This document shows positions 53,961 to 64,000 of a DNA stretch of 64,000 bases, piece by piece. Made by a program: the position numbers and the translations under genes. Origin of the DNA: Serratia sp. H1w (GTDB lineage: Bacteria > Pseudomonadota > Gammaproteobacteria > Enterobacterales > Enterobacteriaceae); NCBI RefSeq assembly GCF_000633355.1, contig NZ_AYMQ01000106.1:1-64000 (forward strand). Direction: 5' to 3'. The notes beneath the pieces were generated by a model. That model was not told the DNA's origin and ran no database searches. It saw only the letters and a list, made by a program, of their open reading frames with translations. How positions within the stretch are numbered: the first letter of the stretch is position 1; every line of letters begins with the position of its first letter.

Positions 53961-56009
53961 TTACTTGGCGGCGGCCGTTTGTTGCGAAGGCTGCTGCTTT
54001 TCACTTGCGGCCAGATCCAACGCGATCTTGACCGTTTCATCCAGATACGGATCCGGTTCTTTGTAGTCCTTTGGCACTTCGTCCAGGGACTTCAGCGGTT
54101 TCTTGCCTTCACGCTCCAGACGGTCATTGATACGGCCCAGGCGCGTCGCATCATCGTCATGGTTCTCTTTCTCACGGGTAGCGAGATTGAGGGAAACGAT
54201 GTTGCGTTTGTCTTTCAGCGCCTTGTAATGGGCAATATCCTGCGCGATGTACTGGAATTCCGGATCCTTGGCGATACGCTGCGCATGATCTTTCAGCAAT
54301 TGCGGTTCAAACGGCTTCAAATCACCAGTTTTGGTGTAGGCAGCCGCATTGACGCTATCCCAAGGCATGGCGTTATCTTCGAAGCTTTCACCGGTTTCTG
54401 CCGGATCGATACCGGTTGGCATCAGAATATCTGGCGTCACACCTTTACGTTGGGTGCTGCCACCGTCTACGCGGTAGAACTTCTGGATGGTGTACTGGAC
54501 AGAGCCCAGCGCAGGCCATTCAGGGCGCAGCATCTGATCGTAAATCCGGTTCAGTGAGCGGTATTGCTGCACGGTGCCTTTACCGAAGGTAGGTTCACCG
54601 ACGATCAGCGCACGGCCATAGTCCTGCATTGCCGCCGCAAAGATTTCGGAAGCAGAGGCGCTGAAGCGGTCAACCAGCACCACCAGCGGGCCTTTGTAGT
54701 AGACGACGCCATCGGTATCCGCATCTTCGCGGATCTTGCCGTTGTTATCGCGCACCTGCACAACCGGGCCACTCGGGATAAACAGACCGGAAAGCGATAC
54801 CGCCTCCGTCAATGCCCCACCGCCGTTGGCACGCAGATCGATAATCAGGCTGTTGACGTTCTGCTTGGCCATCTTTTGCAGCTGGACTTTCACATCATCG
54901 GTCAGACCGACGTAGAAGCCAGGGATGTCCATCACCGCCACTTTCTGGTTGCCGACGGTCTTGATGGTCATTTTAACTGCGCGATCTTCCAGGCGAATAC
55001 GCTCACGAGTCAGCGTGACCACGCGGGTTTTGGTGCCTTTACCCGCTGGCAGGATCTCCAGGCGCACTTTGCTGCCCTTTGGCCCTTTGATCAGGGAAAC
55101 GACGTCGTCAAGACGCCAACCGATCACGTCCACCATCGGTTTGCCTGCCTGACCAACGCCAACAATACGGTCGCCTACGGCAATCGCTTTGCTCTTGGTT
55201 GCCGGGCCACCTGGTACCATGGAATTGATCACGGTGTAATCGTCATCCATCTGCAACACGGCTCCAATCCCTTCCAGCGAGAGACTCATCTCGGTGTTGA
55301 ACTGTTCGGTATTGCGTGGCGACAGATAGTTGGTGTGCGGATCGATCTCGTGAGCAAATGCAGTCATGATCAGTGAGAACACGTCTTCGCTGTTGCTTTG
55401 CGTCAGGCGTTTGATGGCAAACTGATAGCGCTTGGTCAGCGTGTCACGGATCTCTTTATCCGTCTTGCCGGTCAGTTTCAGGTTCAACTGATCGTATTTG
55501 ACCTTGGCATCCCACAGGCGGTCCAGCTCGGCCTTGTCTTTCGGCCATGGCGCCTTGCTGCGGTCTACGTCAATGGTGTCGTTGCCGGTGAAGTTCATCG
55601 GCTTGTCGAGCAGCGACAGCGCATATTGATAGCGCTCAAAGCGACGTTTCTGCGCGAGATTGAACAACGCATAAGGCGTAACCAGTTTGCCGGATTTAAG
55701 CTCTTCACCCAGCGTGCTGCGTTTGTCGGCAAATTGTGCGACGTCGGAGGCCAGCAGCACATTGTGGCTGTAGTCCAACATATTCAGGTAGCGATCGAAG
55801 ATCTTGCCTGAAAAGTCCGCATCCAGAGCAAACTGGCGATAATGAGAGCGAGTGAAGCGCGAAGTTACGCGCTCACTCACGGTTGCATGTTGGGCTTCTT
55901 GCTCTAGCTTGGGCAGTTGATCGATGCGAATGTTGGCTGTATCCGCTCCGTAACTGACACCCGCCCACAGCAAAGCCGCAACTGCGGTCAATCTGACAAA
56001 TTTGTTCAT
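53961..56009 (-). CDS. prc: tail-specific protease Prc (Tsp)
   Basis: Periplasmic C-terminal processing serine protease, 682 aa from MNKFVRLTAVAALLWAG (the longer ORF start is inside the intergenic region). Signal peptide cut near VSYGAD. PDZ domain at about 235-325 (SLEGIGAVLQMDDDYTVINS), catalytic Ser in DRFSASASEIFAAAMQDYG near 450 and Lys in GEPTFGKGTVQQY near 475. It trims FtsI and degrades tagged proteins. A 19-base gap follows proQ. Confidence 0.96.
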   Translation of the reverse strand: MNKFVRLTAVAALLWAGVSYGADTANIRIDQLPKLEQEAQHATVSERVTSRFTRSHYRQFALDADFSGKIFDRYLNMLDYSHNVLLASDVAQFADKRSTLGEELKSGKLVTPYALFNLAQKRRFERYQYALSLLDKPMNFTGNDTIDVDRSKAPWPKDKAELDRLWDAKVKYDQLNLKLTGKTDKEIRDTLTKRYQFAIKRLTQSNSEDVFSLIMTAFAHEIDPHTNYLSPRNTEQFNTEMSLSLEGIGAVLQMDDDYTVINSMVPGGPATKSKAIAVGDRIVGVGQAGKPMVDVIGWRLDDVVSLIKGPKGSKVRLEILPAGKGTKTRVVTLTRERIRLEDRAVKMTIKTVGNQKVAVMDIPGFYVGLTDDVKVQLQKMAKQNVNSLIIDLRANGGGALTEAVSLSGLFIPSGPVVQVRDNNGKIREDADTDGVVYYKGPLVVLVDRFSASASEIFAAAMQDYGRALIVGEPTFGKGTVQQYRSLNRIYDQMLRPEWPALGSVQYTIQKFYRVDGGSTQRKGVTPDILMPTGIDPAETGESFEDNAMPWDSVNAAAYTKTGDLKPFEPQLLKDHAQRIAKDPEFQYIAQDIAHYKALKDKRNIVSLNLATREKENHDDDATRLGRINDRLEREGKKPLKSLDEVPKDYKEPDPYLDETVKIALDLAASEKQQPSQQTAAAK

Positions 56010-56028
56010 GCCTTGGTTGGCCTCCGTA

Positions 56029-56739
56029 TCAGAACTGCAAGTGTTCTGCGCGCACAATCATCGCCAGACCGGAGGAGAGCTGCACACGTACGCCATCTTT
56101 AGCGATTTCGAGTACGGTTGCGTCCATCGCGCTCTGACCTGCTCTGACTTTGATTTCCTGGCCAATTTGCAGTTTTGAGATGTCTGTGACTGGCACATGG
56201 CGCTGCTGGCTTTCCTCTTTGGCTACACGAGGTTCACGAGCTTGCTGTGGGCGTGTTTGTGGGCGCGGCTTGCGGTTCTCTGGTGCGGCTCCGCCTTCAC
56301 GACGTGCGGCTGGCTTTTTACCGGCAGGACGCGGACGACGAGGCTCGGCAGTGGCAGACTCACCAGCAGCTTCACGTTTTTTGGCATTTTGTTCGGCACG
56401 CTGTGCCTGAACGCGTGCTTTGGCTTCTTCAAGCTGTTGGCGAGCATGATCGACATGCTGCTGTTCCAGCTCACCGCACGGGTTACCGTCCAGGTCTACA
56501 CGCTGGGCACCCACTTTGACGCCGTACAGGTAACGCCAGCTTGAGGTGTACAGACGCAAAGCGGAACGCAGCTGCGTTTTGCTGAGGTTCTCTTCCCCTT
56601 GTACACGTTCTACCAGATCCTGAAAAATACCGATTTTCAGCGGGCGTGCTTCGCCTTCGGCGCTAAAGCAGAGCGGGAAACGCTCGGCAAGAAAAGCAAT
56701 GACTTCTTTAACTGAGTTCAACTTGTGTTGATTTTCCAT
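56029..56739 (-). CDS. proQ: RNA chaperone ProQ
   Basis: Global RNA-binding protein of 236 aa. FinO domain at 1-120 ([40 protein letters not shown]), a basic linker at 120-180 ([15 protein letters not shown]), and a C-terminal Tudor-like domain ([20 protein letters not shown]). It binds structured sRNAs and 3' ends. Upstream of prc as in E. coli, where the two are cotranscribed. Confidence 0.96.
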   Translation of the reverse strand: MENQHKLNSVKEVIAFLAERFPLCFSAEGEARPLKIGIFQDLVERVQGEENLSKTQLRSALRLYTSSWRYLYGVKVGAQRVDLDGNPCGELEQQHVDHARQQLEEAKARVQAQRAEQNAKKREAAGESATAEPRRPRPAGKKPAARREGGAAPENRKPRPQTRPQQAREPRVAKEESQQRHVPVTDISKLQIGQEIKVRAGQSAMDATVLEIAKDGVRVQLSSGLAMIVRAEHLQF

Positions 56740-56834
56740 GAAATTTCCTGATTACAACGGGTTGCCAACAAGCCGCAGGCATGAACAGGCGTCATTATAA
56801 TGACGCCATCGCTAAATGCCACGTTATCCGTAGA

Positions 56835-57332
56835 TCAACTTGCAGCTACAGTGACATATTTCGCAAAATTGCCCTGTGCCAGTCGTGCGCAAAGCCCCGC
56901 CACCACTGCTTTCAGACCGATTTCGTCCTGTTCGTCGAAGCGTTGATAAACTGTGCTGTCGATATCCAGAACGCCGATGACCTGACCACAGACCTCCAAT
57001 GGCAGCACAATTTCGGCGTTACTGGCGGCATCGCAGGCGATATGTCCAGGAAAAGCATGAACATCGCCAACACGTTGTACCCGGTTTTCCGCCGCTGCCG
57101 TGCCACACACGCCCTTACCCAACGGGATCCGCACGCAGGCAATCTTGCCCTGGAACGGACCGAGCGCCAGTTGATGGCCCTCCATCAGGTAAAAACCCAC
57201 CCAGTTTACGTCATCGAGGCGTTCATTGAGCAGCGCACTGGCGTTAGACAATGCGGCGATAAAATTCTCTTCCCCATCAAGCAATGCGCTCAAATCGCGT
57301 TTTAATTCCGCGTAGAATGATTCTTTAGTCAT
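56835..57332 (-). CDS. msrC: free methionine-(R)-sulfoxide reductase (YebR)
   Basis: GAF-domain enzyme, 165 aa from MTKESFYAELKRDLSALLDG, repairing free Met-R-sulfoxide. The three catalytic Cys of the fRMsr family are present: GKIACVRIPLGKGVCGTAA (two Cys, near 84 and 94) and GHIACDAASNAEIVLP (near 118). The ORF start 25 codons upstream is not used in the family. Confidence 0.92.
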   Translation of the reverse strand: MTKESFYAELKRDLSALLDGEENFIAALSNASALLNERLDDVNWVGFYLMEGHQLALGPFQGKIACVRIPLGKGVCGTAAAENRVQRVGDVHAFPGHIACDAASNAEIVLPLEVCGQVIGVLDIDSTVYQRFDEQDEIGLKAVVAGLCARLAQGNFAKYVTVAAS

Positions 57333-57570
57333 GATTAACCGTTCAAAATGCTTCAATAGCCCAGACTTAACCCGTATAAAATAAGCATTAAATGCGTATA
57401 GCCACAAGGTTAATCATCTGTTACTTCACAAAACACGGTACAACAGGGTATGTTTGCCGTCTAAAATCATTTGTAACCTGCGATGCCAGCCCTTTTTACC
57501 GGCTGATGACATTGCCGGTTTGTTTTCCAACTACGCTAAGTAGACCTCAGGTTGCCAAACAGCACTCACG

Positions 57571-58818
57571 ATGAAGATACTCGCCATTACCGGCCCGCTC
57601 TCCAAGGCTCGCCACCAACGCTGTTGTGAATGCGACTTGCTGTTCACGTTGCCGCCTTTGACCCGCTATCAGGCCGCCTACTGCCCACGCTGCAACGCCA
57701 AGGTGGTGCATGGCCGCGACTGGTCAATGACCCGCCTGACCGCGATAGCCGTCACCATGCTGTTGCTGATGCCGTTTGCCTTTACCGAACCGCTGATCAG
57801 CATTCGTCTGCTCGGCACACGGATTAACGCTAGTCTGCTGGAAGGCATCTGGCAAATGAGTAGCCAAGGCGATCCCTTTACCGCCAGCATGGTCGCCTTC
57901 TGCGCCATCGGTGCGCCGCTGACGCTGGCGCTGTCATTGCTCTATCTGTGGTTCGGCCATGCGCTTGGCATGAATCTGCGGCCGGTGCTATTGATGTTGG
58001 AACGCCTGAAAGAGTGGGTCATGCTCGATATTTACCTGATCGGCATGGTGGTTGCGGCGATCAAGGTCAAGGAATATGCCGATATTCACGCCGGCAGCGC
58101 CCTGATTGCCTATCTGGCACTGACCCTGCTCAGCCTGCTGGCGCTGATCCACATGAATCTGGAACAGTTGTGGGAACGCTACTATCCGCAGGAACAACCG
58201 GAGGGCAAACCGGAAGCGTTGCACGTCTGCCTGGCCTGCCATTTTACCGGCTTTCAGGATGAACGAGGTCGCTGCCCACGCTGCCATGTGCCGATGTGCC
58301 ATCGCCAGCCTTATAGCCTGCAAAAAACCTGGGCCGCGCTGATTGCCGCCATGGTGCTGCTGATCCCCGCCAACCTGTTGCCAATCTCGGTGGTTTACGC
58401 CAACGGCGCGCGCATGGAAGATACCATTTTCTCCGGCGTCGTTGCGTTGGCGACTTCGGGCAACATGCCGATCGCCGCCATCGTGTTTATCGCCAGCGTG
58501 CTGGTGCCCTTTACCAAGGTGATCGTACTGCTGGTACTGTTGTGCAGCATTCATTTCAAAACGTCGCACAGCCTGAAAACCCGTATTCGACTGCTGCGCC
58601 TGATCACCTGGGTTGGCCGCTGGTCAATGCTCGATCTGTTCGTGATCTCATTGATGATGTCGCTGATTAATCGCGACCAACTGTTTTCGTTTACCATGGG
58701 GCCAGCAGCTTTTTACTTTGGGTCTGCGGTCATTTTAACTATCCTTGCCGTACAGTGGCTGGACAGCCGATTGATTTGGGATGCACATGCAACAGGAAAC
58801 GCCGAATACGCCGACTGA
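57571..58818 (+). CDS. letA: lipid transport protein LetA (YebS, PqiA family)
   Basis: Inner-membrane partner of LetB, 415 aa, PqiA family, feeding lipids into the envelope-spanning tunnel. Two Cys4 zinc ribbons precede the two membrane halves: [20 protein letters not shown] then CPRC (15-45), and CLACHFTGF with [13 protein letters not shown] (about 218-240). There are eight membrane spans, four in each half. Its 3' end overlaps letB by 38 bases, so the pair is one operon. Confidence 0.94.
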   Translation: MKILAITGPLSKARHQRCCECDLLFTLPPLTRYQAAYCPRCNAKVVHGRDWSMTRLTAIAVTMLLLMPFAFTEPLISIRLLGTRINASLLEGIWQMSSQGDPFTASMVAFCAIGAPLTLALSLLYLWFGHALGMNLRPVLLMLERLKEWVMLDIYLIGMVVAAIKVKEYADIHAGSALIAYLALTLLSLLALIHMNLEQLWERYYPQEQPEGKPEALHVCLACHFTGFQDERGRCPRCHVPMCHRQPYSLQKTWAALIAAMVLLIPANLLPISVVYANGARMEDTIFSGVVALATSGNMPIAAIVFIASVLVPFTKVIVLLVLLCSIHFKTSHSLKTRIRLLRLITWVGRWSMLDLFVISLMMSLINRDQLFSFTMGPAAFYFGSAVILTILAVQWLDSRLIWDAHATGNAEYAD

Positions 58819-61417
58819 GGCGCGGGTCAAAAACAAGCGCCGTATCTCGCCATTCTGGTTACTGCCGTTTATCGCCCTGCTGATTGCCGGGTGGCTGGTC
58901 TATACCAATTATCAGGAGAGCGGCAACAGCGTCACCATCGACTTCCAGTCGGCGGCAGGTATTGTCGCTGGCCGAACGCCGGTGCGCTACCAGGGCGTGG
59001 ACGTGGGGACCGTGCAAAGCATTTCGCTGAGCAAGGATCTGCGGAGCATCGTGGTTGAAGCCAGCATCAAAAGCGATTTGGAAGATTCGCTGCGTGAAGG
59101 CACGCAATTCTGGCTGGTAACGCCCAAAGCCTCCTTGGCCGGGGTTTCTGGCCTGGATGCGCTGGTTGGGGGTAACTATATCGGCATGATGCCGGGCCGT
59201 GGCAAGCCACAAACCCACTTCACCGCGCTGGATACGCAGCCGAAATACCGCCTCAATACCGGCGAGCTGATGATCCACCTGCAAGCAGACGACCTCGGTT
59301 CCCTGAATACCGGTTCACTGGTCTATTACCGTAAGATCCCCGTCGGTAAAGTCTATGACTACACCATTTCACCGGGCAACAAAGGGGTGATTATCGACGT
59401 GCTGATCGACCGCCGCTTTGCCAATCTGGTGAAAGATAACACCCGCTTCTGGAACGTTTCCGGTTTTAAAGGTGATTTCAGCCTGTCCGGTGCCAGCGTG
59501 CAAATGGAAAGCCTGGCGGCGCTGGTGAATGGCGCGATAGCCTTTGACTCCCCGCTCGACGGCAAGCAGGCCAAGGCTGACCAAAACTATGCCTTGTATC
59601 CCGATCTGGCCCGCAGCCAGCGTGGAGTGAATATCTCGTTGGATCTCCCTGATGGCAACAGTCTGAGCGAAGGCCACACACCGCTGATGTATCAAGGATT
59701 GCAGGTCGGTACGCTGACTCGCCTGGCTCTGCAACCGGACAGCAAAGTGACCGGCGAACTCACCATCGATCCTTCGGTGGTCGATCTGATGCGCAGCGGC
59801 ACGCGTATTGAGATGCGCAGTCCGAAAATCAGCCTTAACGATGCCAAACTAAGTCAGTTGTTAACTGGCAATACTCTGGAACTGGTGCCGGGTGAAGGCG
59901 AACCACAGCAGCATTTCACCGTGCTGGACAGCAGTAAAACACTGCTGCAACAGCCTGGCGTGATGACGGTCACCCTCAATGCCCCACAAAGTTACGGCAT
60001 TGATGTCGGGCAGCCGTTAATCGTGCACGGTATCAAGATTGGCCAGATCCTGACGCGTACTCTGACCGACGGCGGCGTGACCTTTACGGCGGCGATCGAA
60101 GCGCAACATCGCAGCCTGCTGCACAAAGACAGCAAATTCGTGGTCAACAGCCGGATGGATGTCAAGTTCGGGCTGGATGGCGTGCAGGTGCTGGGTGCCA
60201 GTGCTCAGGAGTGGCTGGACGGAGGCGTACGCCTGATCCCTGGTGGTAAAGGCGAACCGGAAGCACAGTATCCGCTCTACAGCAACGCGGAGAAAGCCGC
60301 CGAAGGCATCGTCGGTAACAGCCCACTGCCAACCTTGACGCTCACCGCCACCAGCCTGCCAGACGTGCAAGCCGGTTCCGTGGTGCTGTACCGCAAGTTC
60401 CAGGTGGGTGAGATTGTCAACGTACGGCCCAAGGCCAACGAGTTTGACGTTGAGGTCTATATCAGCCCGGAATACCGCAAGCTGTTAACCAGCGAGAGCA
60501 TTTTCTGGGCCGAAGGCGGTGCCAAGGTACAATTGAACGGCAGCGGCCTGACGGTACAGGCTTCACCGCTTAACCGCGCGCTGAAAGGTGCCATTAGCTT
60601 TGATAACCTGCAAGGCGTGACGTTGGATAAAGGGGCCAAGCGTGTGCTGTACGCCTCCGAAACCGCCGCTCGCGCCGTAGGTAGCCAGATTACGCTGCGT
60701 ACCTATGATGCCAGCAAGCTGTCGCCTGGCATGCCGCTGCGTTATCTGGGCATCGATATCGGCCAGCTCGAATCACTGAAGCTGGCACCGGAGCGTAACG
60801 AGGTGTTGGCGAAAGCGGTACTGTATCCAGAGTATGTGAAAACCTTTGCCCGTCTCGGCAGCCGTTTCGCTATCGTTTCACCGGAGATCTCCGCCGCAGG
60901 GGTTAATAATCTGGACTCCTTGTTGCAGCCTTATATCAACGTGGAACCAGGTCACGGCGGCTCGATGCGGAGCTTTGAACTCCAAGAGGCCAGCATTACC
61001 GACTCCCGCTACCTCGATGGCCTGAGCATCATCCTCGATGCCACCGAAACCGGCTCTCTGCAAATTGGTACGCCAGTCCTGTTCCGTGGCATTGAAGTAG
61101 GTACCGTGACCGGTTTCTATCTGGGGGCAATGTCCGATCGCGTGCACGTCTCGCTGCGTGTCAGTAAGAAGTTCCAGCATCTGGTGCGTAACAACAGCGT
61201 GTTCTGGCTGGCCTCTGGCTATAACCTGCAATTTGGCCTGACAGGTGGCGTGATCAAGAGCGGTACCTTCCAGCAGTTTATTCGCGGCGGTATTGCCTTT
61301 GCCACCCCACCGAGCATTCCGCTGGCCCCTAAAGCCACGCCGAACAAGCACTTCATGCTGAACGCGGAAGAGCCAAAAGACTGGCGCGAATGGGGCACCG
61401 CCATCCCGAGAGATTAA
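58781..61417 (+). CDS. letB: MCE protein LetB (YebT), envelope-spanning lipid tunnel
   Basis: Seven-MCE-domain protein, 878 aa (E. coli 877). One N-terminal span ([19 protein letters not shown], 23-41), then seven repeats, each opening with G-x-P-V-x-Y-x-G-like motifs: [100 protein letters not shown]. They stack as rings that form a tunnel from inner to outer membrane. Start MHMQQ overlaps letA. Confidence 0.96.
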   Translation: MHMQQETPNTPTEARVKNKRRISPFWLLPFIALLIAGWLVYTNYQESGNSVTIDFQSAAGIVAGRTPVRYQGVDVGTVQSISLSKDLRSIVVEASIKSDLEDSLREGTQFWLVTPKASLAGVSGLDALVGGNYIGMMPGRGKPQTHFTALDTQPKYRLNTGELMIHLQADDLGSLNTGSLVYYRKIPVGKVYDYTISPGNKGVIIDVLIDRRFANLVKDNTRFWNVSGFKGDFSLSGASVQMESLAALVNGAIAFDSPLDGKQAKADQNYALYPDLARSQRGVNISLDLPDGNSLSEGHTPLMYQGLQVGTLTRLALQPDSKVTGELTIDPSVVDLMRSGTRIEMRSPKISLNDAKLSQLLTGNTLELVPGEGEPQQHFTVLDSSKTLLQQPGVMTVTLNAPQSYGIDVGQPLIVHGIKIGQILTRTLTDGGVTFTAAIEAQHRSLLHKDSKFVVNSRMDVKFGLDGVQVLGASAQEWLDGGVRLIPGGKGEPEAQYPLYSNAEKAAEGIVGNSPLPTLTLTATSLPDVQAGSVVLYRKFQVGEIVNVRPKANEFDVEVYISPEYRKLLTSESIFWAEGGAKVQLNGSGLTVQASPLNRALKGAISFDNLQGVTLDKGAKRVLYASETAARAVGSQITLRTYDASKLSPGMPLRYLGIDIGQLESLKLAPERNEVLAKAVLYPEYVKTFARLGSRFAIVSPEISAAGVNNLDSLLQPYINVEPGHGGSMRSFELQEASITDSRYLDGLSIILDATETGSLQIGTPVLFRGIEVGTVTGFYLGAMSDRVHVSLRVSKKFQHLVRNNSVFWLASGYNLQFGLTGGVIKSGTFQQFIRGGIAFATPPSIPLAPKATPNKHFMLNAEEPKDWREWGTAIPRD

Positions 61418-61427
61418 GCAATAATCA

Positions 61428-61458
61428 TCGGCAGGGGGCAATTTAACGCCCCTGCCGA
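61428..61458 (+). terminator. stem-loop after letB
   Basis: TCGGCAGGGG-gcaatttaac-GCCCCTGCCGA is an 11-bp stem 10 bases after the letB stop. No T run follows, so termination may be partial, and rsmF may be read through or from its own promoter (TATGAT at 61521-61526). Confidence 0.6.
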
Positions 61459-61567
61459 TCCCCCGCATCACCCTCAATCTCATTGATCGAGTCTTGCCGA
61501 TTTTCTCAGGGTGGCAGTTTATGATAGACTAGCCCCTTCGATTTTTTTCCGCCCTGAGAGTCCCCCT

Positions 61568-63004
61568 GTGGCTAAACCTGCCCCTGCTTTTTTGCCCCTT
61601 GCATTTCTCGACGCTACGCGCGCCATCATGCCTGACCATCTATCCATGGATGATTTCATCGCTATTTGCCAACGCCCTTTGCGGCGCAGCCTGCGGGTCA
61701 ATACGCTGAAAATCAGCGTGGTGGACTTTCTGGTATTGGTCAAAGACTACGACTGGCGGCTGGAGCCTATCCCCTGGTGCCCCGAAGGCTTCTGGATCGA
61801 GCGCGAGGACGACGCATTGCGGCTGGGCAGCGCGGCGGAGCATTTAAGCGGCCTGTTCTACATTCAGGAAGCCAGCTCCATGCTGCCAGTGAGTGCCCTG
61901 TTTGCCGGGCGTGAAACTCCGCACCGCGTGCTGGATGTGGCCGCCGCGCCGGGATCCAAAACGACCCAGATCGCCGCGTTGATGGGCAATCAGGGCGGCA
62001 TTGTCGCCAATGAATATTCGGCCAGCAGGGTCAAGGTGCTACACGCCAACATCAGCCGCTGCGGCGTCAAAAATACGGCGCTGACCCATTTCGACGGGCG
62101 GGTATTTGGTGCTGCCTTACCGGAAAGCTTTGATGCCATCTTGCTGGATGCGCCCTGCTCGGGCGAAGGCGTGGTGCGTAAAGATCCGGATGCGATGAGC
62201 AACTGGTCACTGGAAAGCGTCACCAGCATCGCGCAAACCCAGCGGGAACTGATCGACAGCGCCTTTCACGCCCTGGCACCTGGCGGTGTGATGGTTTACT
62301 CAACCTGTACGTTGAATGCTCAGGAAAATCAGCAGGTAGTCAACCAACTGTTGGCAACCTATGGTGATGCCGTCAGCGTTGAGCCGCTGGGCGATCTGTT
62401 CCCACAGGCGGAGCTTGCCTTGACTGCCGAAGGGTTTCTGCACGTCTTCCCGCAGATTTATGACAGCGAAGGTTTCTTCGTCGCCCGGTTACGTAAAAAT
62501 CACAGCGTTCCGGCCCTGGCCAAACCGAACTATAAGCTGGGTAAATTCCCATTTGCCCCCCTTTCGGCTCAAGAGTCCGCATTGGTGGCACAGGCTGCCG
62601 CAGTCTCGGGCTTAGCCTGGGATGAAACCAGCAAGTTATGGGCGCGGGATAAAGAAATCTGGTTATTTCCGGCTGAGCTGGAACCGTTGATCCACAAAGT
62701 GCGTTTTTCACGCATTGGCCTAAAGTTGGCGGAACGCTTCCCAAAAGGCTTTCGCTGGCAGCATGAGGCGGTGATCGCCTTGGCTGGCAGCAATAACCCA
62801 CACGCTTTTGAGCTCGATGCCGCCCTGGCAAAAGAATGGTTTCACGGCCGCGATATCTACCCATCGCAGCCCCCGCAGAACAATGAGTGTATCGTCAGCT
62901 ATCAGCAGCAGCCGCTAGGTTTAGCCAAACTGATCGGCAGCCGGATCAAGAACAGCCTGCCCCGCGAACTGGTGCGCGACGGGGTGCTGGACTTCCATCA
63001 ATAA
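61568..63004 (+). CDS. rsmF: 16S rRNA m5C1407 methyltransferase RsmF (YebU)
   Basis: SAM-dependent enzyme, 478 aa, methylating C1407 of 16S rRNA. The GTG start at 61568 gives [20 protein letters not shown], in register with E. coli (MAQHTVYFPDAFL); an ATG 19 codons upstream lies inside the presumed promoter. SAM loop [20 protein letters not shown] near 127, catalytic Cys in [17 protein letters not shown] near 195 and second Cys in [14 protein letters not shown] near 248. The C-terminal PUA-like domain ends [11 protein letters not shown]. Confidence 0.94.
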   Translation: MAKPAPAFLPLAFLDATRAIMPDHLSMDDFIAICQRPLRRSLRVNTLKISVVDFLVLVKDYDWRLEPIPWCPEGFWIEREDDALRLGSAAEHLSGLFYIQEASSMLPVSALFAGRETPHRVLDVAAAPGSKTTQIAALMGNQGGIVANEYSASRVKVLHANISRCGVKNTALTHFDGRVFGAALPESFDAILLDAPCSGEGVVRKDPDAMSNWSLESVTSIAQTQRELIDSAFHALAPGGVMVYSTCTLNAQENQQVVNQLLATYGDAVSVEPLGDLFPQAELALTAEGFLHVFPQIYDSEGFFVARLRKNHSVPALAKPNYKLGKFPFAPLSAQESALVAQAAAVSGLAWDETSKLWARDKEIWLFPAELEPLIHKVRFSRIGLKLAERFPKGFRWQHEAVIALAGSNNPHAFELDAALAKEWFHGRDIYPSQPPQNNECIVSYQQQPLGLAKLIGSRIKNSLPRELVRDGVLDFHQ

Positions 63005-63029
63005 CGCGATCCAGTGATAGCCATCTTCC

Positions 63030-63065
63030 CCTCACCCCAACCCTCTCCCCAAAAAGGAGAGGGAG
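63030..63065. repeat. CTCTCCC...GGAGAGG intergenic repeat, copy 2
   Basis: ccctcaccccaaccctctcc and ggagaggga flank an A-rich loop. Compare 52607-52640. The stem would also act as a terminator between the convergent rsmF and adhesin genes. Confidence 0.6.
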
Positions 63066-63106
63066 CTAGTTCTGAGCTGCTGTCAGGTTCAGAGTGTGGG
63101 GGGAAT

Positions 63107-64000
63107 TTAATAAGCCACCGTGACCGTGACAGTGTCACTATACCCCCCCTGCCGGCTGATTGTTTTGCGACAGGTTAACCGAAGCGGTATAGGGGAAAGA
63201 TTGCGAGGTACCAGCGCCCATCGCATTGCTATTGGTGGCGGCGGTCCAAACAGTGCCATCCCCTTTGAACAACTGATACTGAATATAGCTGGTAGTCCCG
63301 TTTACCGTAGACGCCATTTGGCGATATTGCCCCGAACTGGCCACGCTGCTGGTCAGGTTAACCGAATAACTGGCGTTGAGGGTGCAGCGCACGCTGATGG
63401 TATTAGATACTACCGTAGTCAGGCCCGACGGTAACGCCGCAGTACCGAACCCGACGTTCGGCGCACTGTCGATATAGCAAAAGTTAGTGACAACCAGCGA
63501 CAGGCTGATAGCGGAACCGCTCGTAATACTCCCTGTGTCAGGAACACAAATGCCACCAATCGCTACCGTGCAGATGTTCCAGCTCCAATTGATCGGAATG
63601 GTGTCCGTATAGGTGCCAGCAGCCAGATTAGAGCTCATTTGTGGCCGGATAAAAATCGGCAGCGTACCGCCCGGCGAGGTGAATAAACCCAATAAGTCCA
63701 GTGCGGTGGTGCTGCTCCAGATAATACTGCTGCCCTGAACATAGACGGCGCCACAACCGCTATCCTTGCACAGATTGTAAGGCAGGTATTGACCCGTTGC
63801 CGCACTGTATAATCGCGGCTGGTTGACATCGGGATGTAACGTCGCCCCGATGACGGCAGTAATGGTATTGGTGCCACCAAGATTAAGCAGCGAGCCGGTA
63901 CATTTCAGCCCGCTACTCACAGAAGTCGTCAACGGGGTGCTGCTGACATCATAAGAGTTTTGCGTGCCCAGGTTACCCGCGCTTACCGTGGCGGTACAGC
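63107..64000 (-). pseudogene. spore coat protein U domain gene (3' part), +1 frameshift near its end
   Basis: A secreted pilin- or tip-adhesin-like protein of the spore-coat-U (SCPU) family, as in Csu-type chaperone-usher clusters. The gene enters from the right edge; the TTG at 63932 that opens a 264-codon frame is inside it and not a start. The final stretch is SVNLSQNNQPAGGV, then a stop at 63138, caused by a run of seven G (C at 63143-63149). With six G it would read AGGYSDTVTVTVAY and stop at 63107-63109, the usual SCPU end, whose last strand completes the fold or chaperone exchange. Either a phase-variable tract or a sequencing error. Confidence 0.72.

Noticed and set aside
54564..55376. 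270-codon plus-strand frame inside prc
   Set aside because: Antisense shadow of the Prc protease; no start signal.

Overview
The window is a chromosomal segment of an enterobacterium. The housekeeping blocks ihfA-pheT-pheS-pheM-rplT-rpmI-infC-thrS, yniA/yniB/hxpB, kdgR-yebQ-htpX-prc-proQ-msrC and letA-letB-rsmF are laid out as in Enterobacterales. A sitABCD metal importer, a membrane gluconate 2-dehydrogenase operon and a spore-coat-U type adhesin gene suggest Serratia or a close Yersiniaceae relative. The genus is an inference; there is no rRNA in the window to settle it.

Bases 1 to about 19.86 kb are a P2-family prophage with its left end outside the window. Read from the chromosome inward it has int and the C repressor (+), then the early operon on the minus strand (cox, a 58-aa ORF, B, DUF2732-like, a 38-aa membrane peptide, DUF5405-like, a PAPS-reductase-like gene, A). 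An accessory block, the cos site, Q and P (+), and the late operon O-N-M-L-X-holin-endolysin-spanins-R-S (-) follow. The C operator, cos, the divergent O/P promoter region and terminators are visible. Two slots carry cargo. One is the S-to-V slot, where a complete 1153-bp IS630 has cut an unknown AT-rich gene at a CTAG site. The other is the tin/old slot between A and cos, a known place for anti-phage cargo in P2 phages. It holds a two-gene operon made of a DEDDh exonuclease and a HipA-type kinase with a C-terminal HIRAN domain. A LexA box overlaps its predicted promoter. This is the best candidate for an undescribed system in the window.

From 19.9 to 27.1 kb is the translation block (-): IHF alpha, both PheRS subunits with the PheM attenuator leader, L20, L35, IF3 with its AUU start, and ThrRS. 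From 27.4 to 34.5 kb are a DUF2239 gene, a MATE exporter, marC, an SdaC-like permease, a PHP-domain protein, an unknown secreted protein and two tandem paralogous single-span membrane peptides. From 34.8 to 38.8 kb is the three-subunit gluconate 2-dehydrogenase operon with a GntR-like site upstream. Then come emtA, an apparently orphan GhoS-like gene, and sitABCD behind a Fur box.

From 43.7 to 57.3 kb are a GNAT acetyltransferase, yniA, yniB, hxpB, kduD (with a consensus KdgR operator), a YdjM-like gene, tcyP (preceded by two copies of an unidentified palindrome), kdgR itself, yebQ, htpX, prc, proQ and msrC. From 57.6 to 63.0 kb are letA-letB (envelope lipid transport) and rsmF. The window ends in the 3' part of a spore-coat-U domain gene (-) whose last codons are out of frame because of a run of seven G. 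No rRNA, tRNA or CRISPR array was seen.
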